Notes under the pieces: generated by a model
Told to the model about the DNA's origin: nothing
Databases searched by the model: none
What the model saw: only the letters and a program-made list of their open reading frames with translations
Shown: in pieces, positions 7,991 through 15,796 of the stretch
How positions within the stretch are numbered: position 1 is the first letter of the stretch
Layout of the letters: the number at the start of each line of letters is the position of its first letter
Position numbers and translations under genes: made by a program
Assembly: GCA_013815355.1 (NCBI GenBank)
Contig: JACDGG010000003.1
Coordinates: forward strand, 1-61,387
Direction of reading: 5' to 3'
From: Solirubrobacterales bacterium
GTDB lineage: Bacteria; Actinomycetota; Thermoleophilia; Solirubrobacterales; Solirubrobacteraceae
Length of the DNA stretch: 61,387 bases

Positions 7991-8593
7991 GTGCTTGACC
8001 AGGCAATGCGCGTCCGCGCAGCTCCAGTGCTCGACCGCGCGGCCCGAGGTCTCTCTGGGGCAGGGGTGCGAGCTGGCGCGTTGACAGGCGCGGGCCTTGT
8101 TGTCGGCGTCGCCGCGTGCGCCGCAGTGGCGACCAAGCGATGGGATGTGGCGCTCGCGCTCTGGCTCCTGAACCGCGGGTTCGACGGGCTCGACGGCGCT
8201 GTCGCCCGGCGAACCGGCGCGAGCGAGCTCGGCGGGCTGCTGGATTTCGTGGCGGACTTCGTCGTCTACTCGGGATTCATAGTGGGTGTGGCGATCGCTG
8301 AGCCGGACGCGCGGTTGGCCTGCGTGGTGCTGCTAGCGAGCTATCTGGTCAACAATGTCGCGCTGCTGTCGTTCTCATCACTGGTGGAGCGTCTGGGCCT
8401 GAGCTTTGGGGACGAGCGGTCCCTTCGGTTGACTGCGGGGCTCGCGGAGGGCACCGAGACGATCGTCGTGTACGTGCTGTTCTGCGTGTTTCCGAACGCC
8501 GCGGCGGAGATCGCATGGGTGTTCGCGGGGATGGTCGCGGTCACCGCGGCTCAGAGGGTCGCGGTGGCGGTTAGGGTCCTCGGCGCACGCTGA
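7991..8593 (+). CDS. CDP-alcohol phosphatidyltransferase family membrane protein
   Basis: The 200-residue integral membrane protein carries the CDP-alcohol transferase signature DG-x2-AR-x8-G-x3-D-x3-D, seen as DGAVARRTGASELGGLLDFV followed by Asp. The four acidic residues bind the metal and CDP. Five or six hydrophobic segments follow. The acceptor alcohol cannot be read. E. coli ynjF, beside the ynjBCD transporter, is of the same family, and here too the gene sits directly before a YnjB/D/C-like ABC set. GTG 7991 follows TACCAT by 8 bases. Confidence 0.85.
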   Translation: MLDQAMRVRAAPVLDRAARGLSGAGVRAGALTGAGLVVGVAACAAVATKRWDVALALWLLNRGFDGLDGAVARRTGASELGGLLDFVADFVVYSGFIVGVAIAEPDARLACVVLLASYLVNNVALLSFSSLVERLGLSFGDERSLRLTAGLAEGTETIVVYVLFCVFPNAAAEIAWVFAGMVAVTAAQRVAVAVRVLGAR

Positions 8594-8611
8594 GCATCCT
8601 CGACACTGCCT

Positions 8612-8639
8612 GAATCCTTTGGGTTGGCGCTGGGGTCTG
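8612..8639 (+). promoter_or_regulatory. Candidate ECF sigma promoter, ABC operon
   Basis: GAATCC at 8612-8617 and GGTCTG at 8634-8639 have a 16-base spacer. They lie about 50 bases before the GTG of the substrate-binding protein. Same motif and spacing as at 7613, 12620 and 13373. Confidence 0.6.
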
Positions 8640-8690
8640 CTCAACCACATCCGGCCGCACGGGCTGGCCTAAATCGAGCGGGAAGGGATC

Positions 8691-9907
8691 GTGCTGAAAT
8701 CCAGCCGGAGACATGAGATTGCGTCCAGCGGAGCGAGGCGGTATCGCCTCGCGGCCCCGCTCGTAGCGGTGGCTGCGGTGGCTGCTCTGTTGCTGTCCGG
8801 CTGCGGAGCGTCGACGTCGGCGAGCGCAGCAAAGCGAACCTGGGTACAGACTCTCGCCGCGGCGCGCGGGCAGACTGTCAACTGGTGGATGTACGGCGGC
8901 GATGCCGGAACCAATGCCTTCGTTGACCGCTACGTGACGCCGGCGGCGGCAGAGCTCGGCGTCACGGTGCACCGAGTGCCTGTCGCTGAAACCACGGCCG
9001 CGGTCCACCGCGTAGTGCCGAACGCCGGGCCGGCAAGAGCTCCGGCGGCGCGGTCGATCTGATCTGGATCAATGGGGCGAACTTCGTCGAAGGCAAGCAA
9101 GCCGGCCTGTTGAGGAAGAACTGGGCTCGCGCCCTGCCGAACTCCCGCTACGTCGACTGGGGCGCGCCGATCATCAACCGCGACTTCCAAGTTCCAGTTG
9201 AAGGCCAAGAGTCGCCGTGGGAGGGCGCCGCGTTCGTCTTTGGCTACAACACGACGCAGGTGAGCTCGCCGCCGACGTCGTTCCCGGCGTTGCTGGCGTG
9301 GGCCAAGGCCCATCCCGGGCACTTTAGCTACCCTGCGCCACCGGACTTCACGGGCGCCGCGTTCGTGCGGCAGGTCATCCAGCGACTTGGCGGCGTAAGC
9401 CAGGGGCTGCGGTACCTCAAGGAACTGAAGCCCTACCAGTACGAACACGGCAGGGTATTCCCCACATCGATCGATGAGCTCGACCAGCTGTTCGCCAACA
9501 ACCAGGTCGCGTTCGACATGAGCTACAACGCCAACTTCCTGGATCTTGCGGTCAAAACGGACAAGTTCCCGAGCACGGTACGGCCGTTCCTGATCGGCGG
9601 CGGGGCGCTGGAGAACACCTCCTACGTGACGATCCCCGCCAACGCCGCGGACACGGCCGGCGCTGAAGTCGTCGCGAACCTGCTTCTAAGCCCGAAGCTA
9701 CAGGCCGACCTGGCCAACCCCGCGATCCTGGGGATGCCCTCGGTCCTCGATGGCTCCAAGCTACCCGCCGCTTCGGCCGTGTCACGGGAGCACTCCACCG
9801 CGACGGACCCGTATCTCCTGGCGAGCCTCGGCGAGCCGCTCACCGAGCTGCCAGCCAGCCAGGACGAACCGATCGAAAAGGCATGGACGCGGATGGTGCT
9901 GCGATAG
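8691..9907 (+). pseudogene. YnjB-like ABC substrate-binding lipoprotein, frameshifted
   Basis: Two overlapping frames together encode one solute-binding protein. Frame 1 starts at GTG 8691 with GGGAAGGG upstream, has a signal peptide with lipobox LLLSGC and reads VNWWMYGGDAGTNAFVD, as in YnjB. Near 9014 the match switches frame: frame 1 continues as nonsense to a stop at 9060-9062, while the other frame continues with GKSSGGAVDLIWINGANF and runs intact to 9907. A one-base deletion explains this. About 290 downstream residues have no own start signal. The lipoprotein would bind the transported solute; the substrate is unknown. It could be a real mutation, an assembly error or, less likely, programmed slippage. 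Confidence 0.8.
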
Positions 9908-10962
9908 GCGCACTGCTCTGCAGCGGGCTGACGGTGGCGCGCGGGCGGGCGCCCGTGCTTCGTGGCGTTGAGCTGGAGATACCGAGCGGGACGCGCACCG
10001 CGCTCGTCGGCCCGTCCGGCGCGGGCAAGACGACCCTGCTTCGCGCCATCGCCGGCCTGCAGCCAGTGCAAAGCGGGACAATTGAACTCGGTGGGCAGCG
10101 CGTCGACGGGCTTCCCGCACACCGCCGGGGCTGCGCGGTGGTCTTTCAGGAGCCGCGGCTGCTGCCACACCTCGACGCAGCGGAGAACGTGGCTTTCTCG
10201 CTTCGTACCGCCGGTGTCCGGCGCGTCGAGCGTCGGTCACGCGCGGCTGCGCTGCTCGGCGATGTGGGTCTCGATGGGTTCGGCCGGCGGCGTGTGGGTG
10301 AGCTCTCCGGCGGCGAGCAGCAGCGCATCGCCCTGGCGCGCGCGCTGTGCGCGGAACCGCAGCTGCTGCTCCTGGACGAGCCGTTCTCGGCCGTCGACGC
10401 GAACCGCCGGGAAGAGCTTCGCGCACTGCTCGTGGCGCTGCAGCAGGAACGCCGCCTGACGACCCTGTTCGTGACCCACGACCGCGGCGAGGCCGCGCAG
10501 CTCGGGGAGCGGGTCGCGCTGATGCTCGAGGGCCGCATCATCCAGCACGACGAGCCGAGCGTCCTCTTCGAGCGCCCGTCCTCACCGATCGTCGCTCGCT
10601 TCTTCGGCTCATCGAACATCCTGCGCGGCGTGATCCGTGCCGGCGCGATCACTCTGGGGCAGTGCACGATCCCTGCACCCGGACCCGACGGTGAGGCCTG
10701 TCTGACGATCCGACCGGAGCGCGTAATCCTGGCGCGCGACGGGCCACTCGAGCTTCAGGTGCTCGAGACGACGTACACCGGGACGCACACCCGCCTGCGG
10801 CTGGGCTCGGGGGATCTGGCGCTCGTGGCGACGGTGGCGCCCTCGCTGGCGCCCGCCGCGGGAGCGCACGTTCGCGTGGAGCTTCCGATCGAGGATCTCT
10901 GGCGAATCCCGCTCGCGCATGAGGCCGGCGAGGTCCCGGCGCAGGAGTGGGATCTGACTTGA
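9883..10962 (+). CDS. ABC importer ATP-binding protein (YnjD-like)
   Basis: The 359-residue ATPase has Walker A GPSGAGKTTLL near residue 44, Q-loop in VVFQEPRLL, signature LSGGEQQRIALARAL, Walker B LLLLDEPFSAVD and the switch His in FVTHDR. The last about 120 residues form a TOBE-like regulatory domain, as in MalK/CysA-type importers. It overlaps the end of the substrate-binding gene by 25 bases and is followed by two permease genes, so it powers this importer. Confidence 0.88.
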   Translation: MDADGAAIGALLCSGLTVARGRAPVLRGVELEIPSGTRTALVGPSGAGKTTLLRAIAGLQPVQSGTIELGGQRVDGLPAHRRGCAVVFQEPRLLPHLDAAENVAFSLRTAGVRRVERRSRAAALLGDVGLDGFGRRRVGELSGGEQQRIALARALCAEPQLLLLDEPFSAVDANRREELRALLVALQQERRLTTLFVTHDRGEAAQLGERVALMLEGRIIQHDEPSVLFERPSSPIVARFFGSSNILRGVIRAGAITLGQCTIPAPGPDGEACLTIRPERVILARDGPLELQVLETTYTGTHTRLRLGSGDLALVATVAPSLAPAAGAHVRVELPIEDLWRIPLAHEAGEVPAQEWDLT

Positions 10963-11837
10963 CGGGCGCCGCGCACGAGGCGGGGCGATCGTCGGTCGCC
11001 GGCCGCTTGAGCGCCCGGACACGCCTTCCGGTCGAGGCCCTCGGGGTGGCTCCTGCCGTGCTGGTCACCGTGGTTCTCTTTGGAGGTGCTCTTCTCGGCG
11101 CCGTCAAGCAGAGCGTTGAGCCGTCCCTGGGCGGCGGGCCCTCAACGTGGAACCTGGACAGCTGGCGGACGCTGCTCGCCAGCCCTGGCTTTCTGGACGC
11201 GCTGCGGTTCTCCGCCCAGCTGGCGCTGATCGCGAGTGTCCTCGCGGCGTCTCTCGCGGTGGCCGTAGCGGTCGCTCTGCGCTCGCACGGAAGGCTCGTG
11301 CGGAGCGCGTTCTCACTGCCGGTGCCAGTGCCCCACCTGCTGGTGGCCGTCGTCGCGTTCATGTGGCTCTCCCCCGGCGGACTCGCGCAACGTGCCCTCG
11401 GCCGGCTGCCGCTCAGGCTCGTGCACGACCCGCTCGGGCTCGGCGTGATCCTCGTCTACGTCTACAAGGAGACACCGTTCCTCGTCTTGCTGCTCCTGGC
11501 GGTCATGGGCAGCACGCTGCGCGAGCGCGAGGAGGCCGCGGCCGTCTTCGGAGCTTCCCCGTTTCGAGTGCTGATCTGGGTTGTGTGGCCGGTGATCCGC
11601 CGGCCGCTGCTGATAGGGACGATGATCGTCGCCGCGTTCGTCTTCGGCGCCTTCGAAGTGCCGCTCGTGCTCGGCCCGAACTATCCCCTGACGCTCGCGA
11701 GCTACGCACTGCAGGCCCAGCAGAAAAGCCCGCTGAGAGGGCAGGGGGTAGCGGCGGCGAGCCTCCTGGTAGCTGCAGGCATGTCGATTCTCATCGCGGC
11801 AGCAGTGATGAGGCTTGCGCGAACAGCCGATGCGTGA
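10947..11837 (+). CDS. ABC importer permease, first subunit (YnjC N-half-like)
   Basis: The 296-residue protein has about six membrane segments and the cytoplasmic coupling helix EAA motif EREEAAAVFGASPFRVLIWV. It overlaps the ATPase gene by 16 bases and the next permease by 8. E. coli YnjC is a single fused protein of two such halves; here they are separate genes. Confidence 0.85.
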   Translation: MGSDLTGAAHEAGRSSVAGRLSARTRLPVEALGVAPAVLVTVVLFGGALLGAVKQSVEPSLGGGPSTWNLDSWRTLLASPGFLDALRFSAQLALIASVLAASLAVAVAVALRSHGRLVRSAFSLPVPVPHLLVAVVAFMWLSPGGLAQRALGRLPLRLVHDPLGLGVILVYVYKETPFLVLLLLAVMGSTLREREEAAAVFGASPFRVLIWVVWPVIRRPLLIGTMIVAAFVFGAFEVPLVLGPNYPLTLASYALQAQQKSPLRGQGVAAASLLVAAGMSILIAAAVMRLARTADA

Positions 11838-12594
11838 GCCCCGGCGCATAGCTACAGCCGCGGCGGTCGTGCTGTTCGCCGCACCACTCACCGTGCTCGT
11901 GATCCAGGCATTTGCCGAGGTCTGGCGGTATCCCGCGCTTCTGCCGCAGCAGTTCGGGCTGCGAGGATTCCGGGTCGCTTTCGCCGAAGGCGATGCCGCC
12001 GCCGCCGTGAGCAACTCGTTGGAGGTAGCGCTGCTGAGCACCGGGCTCGCAGTGCTGATCGCCTGGCCCGCAGCCCGGTCGCTGGCCGCGACCCGAGGAC
12101 GGTGGCACGGCGCGGTGCTCCTGCTGCTCGCGCTGCCGCTGCTCGTCCCGCCGTTCGCGACCGGCACGGGGCTCACCGAGTGGTTCATACGCTTGGGTCT
12201 GGCTGGCACGCGCGCCGGCCTTGTGCTCGCTCACCTGACCGTCGTGCTGCCATACGTTCTGCTCGTATTGACCTCCGCATTCAGCCCCCGCGTCGTCGAG
12301 CTCGAGGAGATGGCCCGCAGCCTCGGCACGCCACCACTGCGTCGGCTGGTGTTCGTGACTGTGCCGAGCGTCCGCGCCGTCCTGACCGCCGCCTTCCTGC
12401 TCGGCTTCCTCGTCTCATGGAGTCAGTACGGCACGTCGCTGGTCGTGGGAGCGGGCCTGCCGATGCTTCCTCTCACGCTGCTTCCGTTCATCGGCTCAGA
12501 CCCGACGGTCGCAGCGGCGCTGTCGCTCATGTTTTTGGTGCCCGCGATCCTCGCGCTCGTCCTCGCCTCGCGCGCAACGCGCGAGACGCTTTGA
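11830..12594 (+). CDS. ABC importer permease, second subunit (YnjC C-half-like)
   Basis: The 254-residue protein has about six membrane helices and the EAA-loop LEEMARSLGTPPLRRLVFV. I chose ATG 11830, which overlaps the previous gene by 8 bases; TTG 11815 is possible. With the preceding permease and ATPase it makes a complete importer core, but the only adjacent binding-protein gene is frameshifted. Confidence 0.85.
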   Translation: MREPRRIATAAAVVLFAAPLTVLVIQAFAEVWRYPALLPQQFGLRGFRVAFAEGDAAAAVSNSLEVALLSTGLAVLIAWPAARSLAATRGRWHGAVLLLLALPLLVPPFATGTGLTEWFIRLGLAGTRAGLVLAHLTVVLPYVLLVLTSAFSPRVVELEEMARSLGTPPLRRLVFVTVPSVRAVLTAAFLLGFLVSWSQYGTSLVVGAGLPMLPLTLLPFIGSDPTVAAALSLMFLVPAILALVLASRATRETL

Positions 12595-12619
12595 GACGGG
12601 CCCCGTCTGAGCCACCGGC

Positions 12620-12647
12620 GAATCCATCTGCGTCCAAGCTGGGTCAC
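12620..12647 (+). promoter_or_regulatory. Candidate ECF sigma promoter, Usp-like gene
   Basis: GAATCC at 12620-12625 and GGTCAC at 12642-12647 have a 16-base spacer and end 10 bases before ATG 12658. This is the third copy of the motif in the locus. Confidence 0.6.
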
Positions 12648-12657
12648 ACTGGTAACG

Positions 12658-13128
12658 ATGAGCCTCGCAAGTGCACCAGCGTTCGCGGTTGGGATCGACG
12701 CCGACACCGCCAGGTCTCGCTCCGGACTGCGAGTGCTCGTCATGTACGAGCGCGGGAGCAACGGAGCCGCGGCGCTTGCCGAGGGTGTGAAACAGACAGC
12801 CGCCGGAGGCGAGCTGACGGTCGTGACGCTAGCTCCGCAGGCGGCTCCATCGCGCTGCTGCGGCCCAGGCCCCGGGTTCTACAACTGCGCAGTTCGAGAC
12901 GAAGCCACACAGGAGCTACAGGAGGCACACGCGATCCTCGGACCAGCGTCGGCGCGTACGACGTTCAAGGCCTTGATCGAGCGACGCGACCCGCCGCTTG
13001 CGAGATGGGCTCACGAGCAGGGCTTCCAGCTCGTGCTGGTGCCTTCGCACCGTCTAACGCCCGGAGGCAACCGCGCCGCGCGCAAACTTCGACGGTCAGT
13101 CACTGCTGAAGTCCGGGTCGTCGGCTGA
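12658..13128 (+). CDS. Universal-stress-like protein with a Cys cluster
   Basis: The 156-residue protein has the alternating strand/helix pattern of the Usp fold: LRVLVMYERGSNGAAALAEG, GELTVVTLAP and a C-terminal FQLVLVPSHRLTPGGNRAAR. Between them is an unusual cysteine cluster RCCGPGPGFYNCAVRDEA (Cys near residues 67, 68 and 77), a candidate redox or metal site. A candidate ECF promoter lies just upstream. Usp assignment is by pattern, so moderate. I cannot assign a specific function. Confidence 0.6.
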   Translation: MSLASAPAFAVGIDADTARSRSGLRVLVMYERGSNGAAALAEGVKQTAAGGELTVVTLAPQAAPSRCCGPGPGFYNCAVRDEATQELQEAHAILGPASARTTFKALIERRDPPLARWAHEQGFQLVLVPSHRLTPGGNRAARKLRRSVTAEVRVVG

Positions 13129-13139
13129 GCCTCCCGTAG

Positions 13140-13303
13140 TGAGCGCGAAGCCGAGGGCCCCGGGAACGTCGCGATCTGCTCAACGACGGGGCCGAGGACC
13201 CGACAGGGCGCACACGGGCGAAGTAGTCGACGAGCACGGGAAGCTCTGACTGCGCGAGCACCGTATCGAAGTGGAAATCGGTTAGCGTGATCACCGTGCT
13301 CAT
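13140..13303 (-). pseudogene. Thioredoxin remnant, frameshifted
   Basis: From ATG 13303 the minus strand encodes MSTVITLTDFHFDTVLAQ and LPVLVDYFAR, the start of a thioredoxin (the strand before the active site). The match then jumps frame: the active-site region PCAPCRVLGPVVEQIA lies in another frame at about 13170-13220. The active site is CAPC instead of CGPC. The rest of the about 105-residue fold is absent, and the remnant runs up against the 3' end of the Usp-like gene. It is non-functional. Confidence 0.7.
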
Positions 13304-13372
13304 AGGGCTTTTCCGTCCTCGTTTGGGGCGTTTCGGTTGTGGGACCCGGACGCAAGCGCCAGGGATTTTCGT

Positions 13373-13400
13373 GAACCTTCTCGGCCGCTAGGTCGGTCAG
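13373..13400 (+). promoter_or_regulatory. Candidate ECF promoter before the sigma gene (autoregulation)
   Basis: GAACCT at 13373-13378 and GGTCAG at 13395-13400 have a 16-base spacer, with a second overlapping GGTCGG at 13391. The element lies before the ECF sigma gene itself, the usual position for autoregulation. Confidence 0.6.
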
Positions 13401-13443
13401 ACCACAGGAGATGGCAGCAACGGCCCTCCTTCGACCACCGCTC

Positions 13444-14013
13444 ATGCCAGCCCCCAACCTCGATGATCCGCACCTGGTTGCGCTCGCTCAGGGCGGCGAC
13501 CGCGCCGCGTTTGACGAGCTCGCCGAGCGCCACTCCACGCAGTTGCGTCGCGTGCTGTTCCGGATCACCCGCGACTGCGACGCCGCCTACGACGCGGTCC
13601 AGGAGGCGCTGATCCGCGCCTGGAAGAACATCGACCGTTTCGAGGGACGCGCACAATTCTCGACGTGGCTGACGCGGATCGGCATAAACGAGGCCTACCG
13701 CGGCCTGCGCGGGGCCACCGAGCGGCCCCTTGAGCTCACCGACCAGATCGGCGAGCGGATCCCTTCGTGGGGCAGCCGACCCGATGAGATCTTCGAGTCG
13801 CGCGAGTTCCTTCAGGCCGTCGACCGAGCACTCGGCGCGCTTCCGCTTGACTACCGAGCGGCCGTCGCGTTGCGCGATGTCGAGGGCCTCTCGACCGCGG
13901 AGGCCGCCGAGATCCTCGAAATCGGGGAGCGTGCGCTGAAGAGCCGGGTGCACCGGGGCCGGATGGCGTTGCGCGTCGAGCTTGACGGCTTCTTCAAGGA
14001 GGGCTACGTATGA
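13444..14013 (+). CDS. ECF-type RNA polymerase sigma factor
   Basis: The 189-residue protein has sigma region 2 (LRRVLFRITRDCDAAYDAVQ, then EALIRAWKNIDRF and FSTWLTRIGINEAYRGLRG) and region 4 (ALPLDYRAAVALRDVEGLST, AEAAEILEIGERALKSRVHR). There is no region 1 or 3, as in group IV sigma factors. I chose ATG 13444 over ATG 13411, but both are possible. A truncated copy of its zinc-binding anti-sigma gene overlaps its stop by ATGA, and a full anti-sigma gene lies at 15511. It probably controls the GAAYCY-GGTC promoters of this locus. Confidence 0.9.
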   Translation: MPAPNLDDPHLVALAQGGDRAAFDELAERHSTQLRRVLFRITRDCDAAYDAVQEALIRAWKNIDRFEGRAQFSTWLTRIGINEAYRGLRGATERPLELTDQIGERIPSWGSRPDEIFESREFLQAVDRALGALPLDYRAAVALRDVEGLSTAEAAEILEIGERALKSRVHRGRMALRVELDGFFKEGYV

Positions 14014-14135
14014 CCCGCACCCTCAACCCGATGGCGCGGGTTGCGAGGTCACGGCGCGGCATCGCGCGCGTGCTCGGCGATCAGCTGCGCGAGCGCCGGC
14101 GCTTGGTCCTCCTGGAGGAAGTGCTTGGCTCCTAG
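14010..14135 (+). pseudogene. Anti-sigma gene remnant, ATGA-coupled to ECF sigma
   Basis: ATG 14010 overlaps the sigma stop (ATGA). The frame gives MTRTLNPMARVARS and then an unrelated sequence that stops at 14133-14135. The start resembles MASTLNPVKRH of the intact anti-sigma protein at 15511. No HX3CX2C motif is present. The join to foreign sequence lies at about 14045, where the deleted hydrolase tail begins on the other strand. The remnant marks the original sigma/anti-sigma operon broken by rearrangement. Confidence 0.5.
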
Positions 14136-14445
14136 CGAGTGCAGGACCTCAACTCCGGCGAGCTGACGCGCCTTCTCGCCGTAGATGGCCGCTCCAGCTG
14201 TAGTCAAAGGCCTCGGGGCGCGCGGCGAGCCCCAGCCCAGGCAGATCGAAGGCGACTCCGTGCAGGCGCTGCCCGGCGAGCTCCACGAGCACCTTGCGAT
14301 AAAGGAAGCTCGATGCGGGTACGCCGTGCAGACACAACACGGTCTCCCCTGCGCCCTGTTCCAGGACGAAGCTGAGCGTCCCGTCGGCGGCGAAGAGCCG
14401 TCCCGAATCTCGGTGCGCGCTGACGGTAGCGCTCTCGGCCCGCAC
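14049..14445 (-). pseudogene. Alpha/beta-hydrolase with internal deletion
   Basis: The start (GTG 14445, just after the DedA stop) reads like the N-terminus of a haloalkane-dehalogenase-like hydrolase: GETVLCLHGVPASSFLYRKV with the oxyanion HGxP, then VAFDLPGLGLAARPEAFDYS. Near 14190-14210 it shifts frame and jumps to the C-terminus: IYGEKARQLAGVEVLHSLGA and KHFLQEDQAP, carrying the catalytic His. The nucleophile elbow (GxSxG or GxDxG), about 150-200 residues, is missing. It cannot be active. Confidence 0.7.
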
Positions 14446-14447
14446 GC

Positions 14448-15113
14448 CTATGACCGTCCCTCGCGGGCGCGGGCCCGACGTGTCGGCGGCGGCGGATTGC
14501 TCGGCCCGGGCCGTGGCTGCGGGAATGCGGCGCCGAGCGGTCCCGGGAGGGCCAGCTCGGCCTCCCGCTGGAGCCGTGCCTCGTGGCGGCGCAGGTAGGA
14601 CACCCAGCCAGCGATCACGCCGAGGACGATCGCCGCGAGAGCGATCTGCACTCCCGTGCTCGCGCGCTGCAACGTCGCACCGAGATAGAAGTAGGCGTAG
14701 CCGTAGACCAGCGCCCAGACGATCCCGCCCGCAGCGTTGAACGCCAGGAAGCGACCCCAGCGCATGCGGTTCATGCCGGCAAGGAACGCCGCCCACGTCC
14801 GAAGCCCGATGATGAAACGCCCGAAGAAGACGACCTTGCCGCCGTGGCGCATGAACAGGTAGCGCCCGAGCTTCGCGCGAGCTTCGCTGAAACCCACGAG
14901 GTGGCCGTAGCGTTGCAGCATCCGCGCGCCACCCCAGCGTCCCAGCGCGAAGCCCGCGTTGTCGCCGACGATCGCACCGAGCATCGCCGCCGCGATCACC
15001 AATCCAATACTCAGGCGGTGGCTGCTGCCGGCGTAGATCGCCGCCGTGATCAGCGCCGTCTCCCCCGGGAACGGAACTCCGAGGCTCTCGATCGCAACGA
15101 ACGCGAATACCAC
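14448..15113 (-). CDS. DedA/VTT-family membrane protein
   Basis: The 221-residue protein carries the DedA family core: ESLGVPFPGETALITAAIYA, GDNAGFALGRWGG, FMRHGGKVVFFGRFIIGLRT and RFLAFNAAGGIVWA, with four to six hydrophobic segments and a Pro/Arg-rich tail. Family members act in membrane lipid translocation and homeostasis. GTG 15113 is the first usable start, but homologous sequence (IALLISGGQIDHLLAGWGYP) continues in frame for about 25 residues upstream without a start codon. The true N-terminus may have been cut. E. coli ydjX/ydjZ, upstream of ynjABCDEF, are of the same superfamily. Confidence 0.85.
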   Translation of the reverse strand: MVFAFVAIESLGVPFPGETALITAAIYAGSSHRLSIGLVIAAAMLGAIVGDNAGFALGRWGGARMLQRYGHLVGFSEARAKLGRYLFMRHGGKVVFFGRFIIGLRTWAAFLAGMNRMRWGRFLAFNAAGGIVWALVYGYAYFYLGATLQRASTGVQIALAAIVLGVIAGWVSYLRRHEARLQREAELALPGPLGAAFPQPRPGPSNPPPPTRRARAREGRS

Positions 15114-15510
15114 CGGGTAGCCCCACCCGGCGAGCAGATGGTCGATCTGACCGCCACTGATGAGCAGAGCGATGGGGAATCCTAGGATCGCTGGCCTCGC
15201 GGTGCGCCCAGCGGCGGTCGGCGCGCTAGAAGGTCGACGTCAACCCTCCTCGGGCGCGTGGATGCTTCGTGCATGTTTGAGGTCCGCCCTGCGTTGGGAT
15301 CTAGACCAATTAGACCCTGTGAAAGTTGTCGAGGATTCGCGAATCCTTTGGACCCAGAAGCGGTCAGATGAGACAGAGCCATGAATGAGATAGTCCCACG
15401 ATCGCGGGCCGTGCCGTTGGCGCAGCCGTCGCGCGTCGAGCGCGTATCGGGCCGTCGCGCGGCGCGCGGGCCTATGGTGCATTCAAGCAACACGACATGG
15501 AGGGCTTGTG
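15114..15510. other. Non-coding gap with an ECF-type promoter
   Basis: No gene was recognised. The right half holds the candidate ECF promoter at 15341-15367 and, closer to the anti-sigma gene, TATGGT at 15473-15478. The left part continues the DedA frame on the minus strand without a start codon. Confidence 0.5.
15341..15367 (+). promoter_or_regulatory. Candidate ECF promoter, anti-sigma/redox operon
   Basis: GAATCC at 15341-15346 and GGTCAG at 15362-15367 have a 15-base spacer, one base shorter than the other four copies. The next plus-strand genes are the anti-sigma protein, the thioredoxin-fold protein, the flavoprotein and the radical-SAM protein. Confidence 0.5.
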
Positions 15511-15744
15511 ATGGCATCCACACTCAATCCGGTCAAGCGTCACCGCGAGCACTGCCGGCATGTGCGCGCGCTGATGTCGGACTACCTCGATGGCGAGCTC
15601 CCGCCGCCGGACACGCGGACGGTGAAACGCCACGTCCGGTGGTGCCCGAACTGTCGGCGCATGCTCAAAAACCTCACGGACACCGTCAGGGCGCTACACG
15701 CTCTCGGGCTCGACCCGACGACAACCGACGGCCCCGGAGCTTGA
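15511..15744 (+). CDS. Soluble zinc-binding anti-sigma factor (zf-HC2)
   Basis: The 77-residue protein contains the ZAS/zf-HC2 pattern: HCRHVRALMSDYLDGELPPP, then a conserved helix and HVRWCPNC (H-x3-C-x2-C) near residues 41-48. There is no membrane segment, so it is a cytoplasmic anti-sigma factor, as with redox-sensing RsrA-type proteins in which a disulfide in the zinc site releases the sigma factor. I chose ATG 15511 with GGAGGG 6 bases upstream. It probably binds the ECF sigma encoded 1.5 kb upstream; the two are separated by a hydrolase/DedA segment. Confidence 0.85.
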   Translation: MASTLNPVKRHREHCRHVRALMSDYLDGELPPPDTRTVKRHVRWCPNCRRMLKNLTDTVRALHALGLDPTTTDGPGA

Positions 15745-15796
15745 GGGCTGAGCACACGGGCACGGGTTCTAGCCGCGGCGATCGCAGCGCCCCGCG

